Shown here: positions 13,010 through 15,027 of the stretch, piece by piece
How the letters are laid out: the number at the start of each line of letters is the position of its first letter
Position numbering within the stretch: the stretch's first letter is position 1
DNA from: Saccharicrinis sp. UBA6048
GTDB taxonomy: Bacteria > Bacteroidota > Bacteroidia > Bacteroidales > Marinilabiliaceae
Direction: 5' to 3'
DNA: 15,027 nt
Assembly: GCA_002429115.1 (NCBI GenBank)
Contig: DIYS01000163.1
Location: forward strand, 1-15,027
The notes under the pieces: generated by a model
What the model was told of the DNA's origin: nothing
The model's database searches: none
Seen by the model: the letters and a program-made list of their open reading frames with translations, nothing else
Translations under genes and position numbers: made by a program

Positions 13010-14797
13010 ATGAAAAATTTTCTACTCGTATGTTTAATGCTGATCTCATTGAGTGGATTAGCGCAGGATAAGATTACGATTACTATTGCTGGTGTTGAGC
13101 CAGAAGTTGAGAAGCAGTTTTTTGATCATGATGTGATTATGTCGTGGCGAGGGTATAATAACATTACAATCCGCGCTAAAAATAAGGGCAAGAATGGATG
13201 GGCACTTTCAGGAAGTCGCATTTATAATGTTGAGTATGATGCTACAGCCAAGCATTATTATATGAGCATTGCCTGTGATATTAAAGCTTCGCAATGGCTT
13301 GATATTAACCAACCAATGATCGTGCGATTAATTGCTCATACATCGTTTGGGAACAAAATATGGTGGGAACAGGAAGTAACTCGTGATATTGATGGTCAGT
13401 CGATATTATTGAACCATTACACACGCACCGAAGGATCAACAGACAAAGCTCCGGTAAAAGGAATTTACGTACACACTAAAAAGCTAAGTTCAGCAGTTAG
13501 TACGCAAGCAAATGAATTAGGTGGAGATAAGCCGGCATCAGCCAATAACATCATCTTTATGGCTCGTAATGAGGGACAAACAGAGTGGCCGGTACAACGT
13601 ACCTTAACACGCTATTTTTCAGATCGTGGTTCCATTAACTACGCGTTTGAAACAGGTGATCAAATTGATTTTAGCAAGAAAATAGAGTATGGCTTTGCTG
13701 CGTTGACTCAAAAAGGAAACTATTACTGGGTTACAACTACAAATACATCGGATAAGATTTACTTACCAATAGAAATTGATCAGTATTCAGGCAAGGCCTT
13801 TGATGTAGCTGCGGCATTGAATACAGGCGGTGCTGTTTCGACTGCCACCATTACAACTTCAGAGAAGGCCATTGAGGAGAAAGTGGCAGAAGTAACGGAA
13901 AAGCCTGCACCACCTGTTGTAAAGAAAGATCCATATACATCATTGAGTGTACATGTTGGTAAATTGAAAATTGCCAATAAACCGGATTCAGTTGTACAAG
14001 GTAACCTTAAGAGTACGCTCGAAGAAGACGGTTCTATTAAGGTTGGTAGCGCTTTGAGTGCACAGGAAATTAAATTGAAAGGCGGACAACCAATTAACTA
14101 TAACCCGGGTGGCGGTTATGTTATTGAAGCTACTGCCAACGGAGATCAGACCTATGAAACCAAAAATGGTGAGATCGTATTAAAAGATGGTGCACCTATG
14201 CAGTTATCAAAGTTTTACATTAAGGCGGCGATATTAGCCAGTGATGCCAGTTTAAAGGTTGAAGGAAGCGATTTGCCAGTCAAGGCACTTGGTAAACCTG
14301 GTAAGTTTGATGTGTTTTTTGATGATTCAGGTAGACTAAAAGAAGCCACATTGGCTAAAGAAATGAGCTATACGCTTGGGGGTCGATCGTTTAGTTTTGA
14401 AGATGGCTGTAAGGTGAAGCTTTATAATGGCAGCTTTAGCGAAATTGGTTTAGTTAATGACAGAGCTCTGGATTTAAGTGGAACAAACTACCAGGTGATG
14501 GGTAATAACGGGATATCTTCCTCACTATTCTTCGATTATAAATCAGGGATGATTGAGAAGGTGGTTTTAACTGCTGATAATTCAGTTGAAATTGAAGGAG
14601 CACCTGTTCCGGTTAAAGGTGGTTCATGGATGACCTTCAATAATGATGGAGGAACATACACTATCGACCAATTCCATATTGGACAGGAGATGACACTGAA
14701 TGTTTATAAAAGAAATAAGGTGAAGCCTAAAAAGGTGAAAAGAGGTAAGCGAGTAACCGTTGAAAATGGTAAAGTTACCAAGGTAAGTATGTTTTAA
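13010..14797 (+). CDS. Secreted 595-aa protein of unknown function with C-terminal beta-type repeats
   Basis: I do not recognise a named family. The first 18-19 residues (MKNFLLVCLMLISLSGLAQ) are a signal peptide with the cut-before-Gln style common in Bacteroidota, so the protein should be periplasmic or outer-membrane associated. Residues about 20-260 are rich in alternating hydrophobic residues with aromatic strings (IMSWRGYNNITIRAKN, NKIWWEQEVTRD, NIIFMARNEGQTEW) and may hold two related beta domains. A Pro/Glu/Lys linker (about 285-310, EKPAPPVVKKD) leads to a C-terminal region of repeated units with a pattern like V-x-V-K-G-x(6)-F-x(3)-G, for example LPVKALGKPGKFDVFF and VPVKGGSWMTFNNDGG. 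The end is strongly basic (KRNKVKPKKVKRGKR). A clear terminator follows. The ATG gives a good signal peptide. Function cannot be stated. Confidence 0.8.
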   Translation: MKNFLLVCLMLISLSGLAQDKITITIAGVEPEVEKQFFDHDVIMSWRGYNNITIRAKNKGKNGWALSGSRIYNVEYDATAKHYYMSIACDIKASQWLDINQPMIVRLIAHTSFGNKIWWEQEVTRDIDGQSILLNHYTRTEGSTDKAPVKGIYVHTKKLSSAVSTQANELGGDKPASANNIIFMARNEGQTEWPVQRTLTRYFSDRGSINYAFETGDQIDFSKKIEYGFAALTQKGNYYWVTTTNTSDKIYLPIEIDQYSGKAFDVAAALNTGGAVSTATITTSEKAIEEKVAEVTEKPAPPVVKKDPYTSLSVHVGKLKIANKPDSVVQGNLKSTLEEDGSIKVGSALSAQEIKLKGGQPINYNPGGGYVIEATANGDQTYETKNGEIVLKDGAPMQLSKFYIKAAILASDASLKVEGSDLPVKALGKPGKFDVFFDDSGRLKEATLAKEMSYTLGGRSFSFEDGCKVKLYNGSFSEIGLVNDRALDLSGTNYQVMGNNGISSSLFFDYKSGMIEKVVLTADNSVEIEGAPVPVKGGSWMTFNNDGGTYTIDQFHIGQEMTLNVYKRNKVKPKKVKRGKRVTVENGKVTKVSMF

Positions 14798-14827
14798 TGA
14801 ATGGGCTTACATAGTTAGAGATAAGAG

Positions 14828-14855
14828 AAAATGTCCGGATGATTCCGGACATTTT
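14828..14855 (+). terminator. Rho-independent terminator after the secreted protein gene
   Basis: AAAATGTCCGGA (14828-14839) pairs perfectly with TCCGGACATTTT (14844-14855) around the loop TGAT, giving a 12-bp stem followed by TCTT. It begins 31 nt after the stop codon. The A-rich 5' side also allows it to function on the minus strand. Confidence 0.9.
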
Positions 14856-14860
14856 TCTTA

Positions 14861-15027
14861 TAATTTGACCATCTCCCGTTTTTAACTTTCCCAATTCAAT
14901 GCAAGCATTAACTGGCCAGTAGTCTGGGGCATGTGGCTCACCGGAAGAAAAGCCTTGGGTCTGGTGCTTGCAAGTAAAGTCTTCACTATGGTGCTGATTT
15001 TGTAATATATGAAATTAAACAACTCAT
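14861..15027. other. Right-edge segment, GC-richer, bounded by an 8-bp inverted repeat
   Basis: TGCAAGCA (14900-14907) and TGCTTGCA (14965-14972) are exact inverted complements that enclose 57 nt holding a further palindrome ACTGGCCAGT (14911-14920). The enclosed DNA is visibly more GC-rich than its surroundings. Several frames are open here, including a minus-strand frame entering from the window edge and stopping at 14883-14885, and a plus-strand frame of 39 codons ending at 15003-15005. None is recognised. It could be a structured RNA, a dispersed repeat, or the end of a gene outside the window. Confidence 0.35.

Noticed and set aside
14936..14956. SRP RNA-like CACCGGAAGAAAAGCC string
   Set aside because: It contains GGAA but lacks the pairing stems and the AGCAGCC side of the SRP core on either strand.

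Overview
The window looks like a chromosome segment from a member of the Bacteroidota, probably a Bacteroidales/Marinilabiliales-type bacterium. The basis is a Bacteroidota-type cysteate synthase, a secreted C69 dipeptidase with a Bacteroidota-style signal peptide (cut before Gln), the lack of clear Shine-Dalgarno sequences, a TAttTTTG promoter element, and GC-rich hairpin repeats between genes of a type common in this phylum. The lineage is inferred from protein character only; no 16S or marker gene is present.

Left part (1-2530): a compact, clearly AT-rich three-gene cassette on the plus strand, with gaps of 6 and 2 nt. It encodes an AbiJ_NTD3/Abi_C abortive-infection protein, a TIGR02391 (Ymh) protein, and an unrecognised 189-aa protein with a possible PD-(D/E)XK-like core. 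The first two each carry an intact HEPN-type R-x4-6-H motif. This is the best candidate for an undescribed defence system. A cluster of short perfect hairpins (REP-like) closes the cassette.

Middle part (2528-8290): a bestrophin-family channel (minus strand); a long intergenic region with a dispersed hairpin repeat; then cysteate synthase overlapping a PhnA-family protein by ATGA, followed by a SLC9B/NHA-like cation:proton antiporter and a ferritin with a complete ferroxidase centre. Cysteate synthase points to sulfonate metabolism, probably sulfonolipid (capnine-type) synthesis. The ferritin and the convergent dipeptidase share a bidirectional terminator.

Right part (8303-15027): a secreted C69 dipeptidase (minus), a divergently transcribed membrane-tethered protein of unknown function, a 600-bp intergenic region with a dispersed repeat and a 21/42-bp degenerate tandem array, a TIGR01212 (YhcC-like) radical SAM protein, and a secreted 595-aa repeat protein ending at a strong terminator. 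The last 170 bp hold an unexplained GC-richer segment bounded by an 8-bp inverted repeat.

Apart from the cassette and the cysteate synthase-PhnA pair, the genes appear to be separate transcription units with housekeeping, ion-handling, iron-storage or envelope roles. Much of the unusual material lies in the intergenic repeats.
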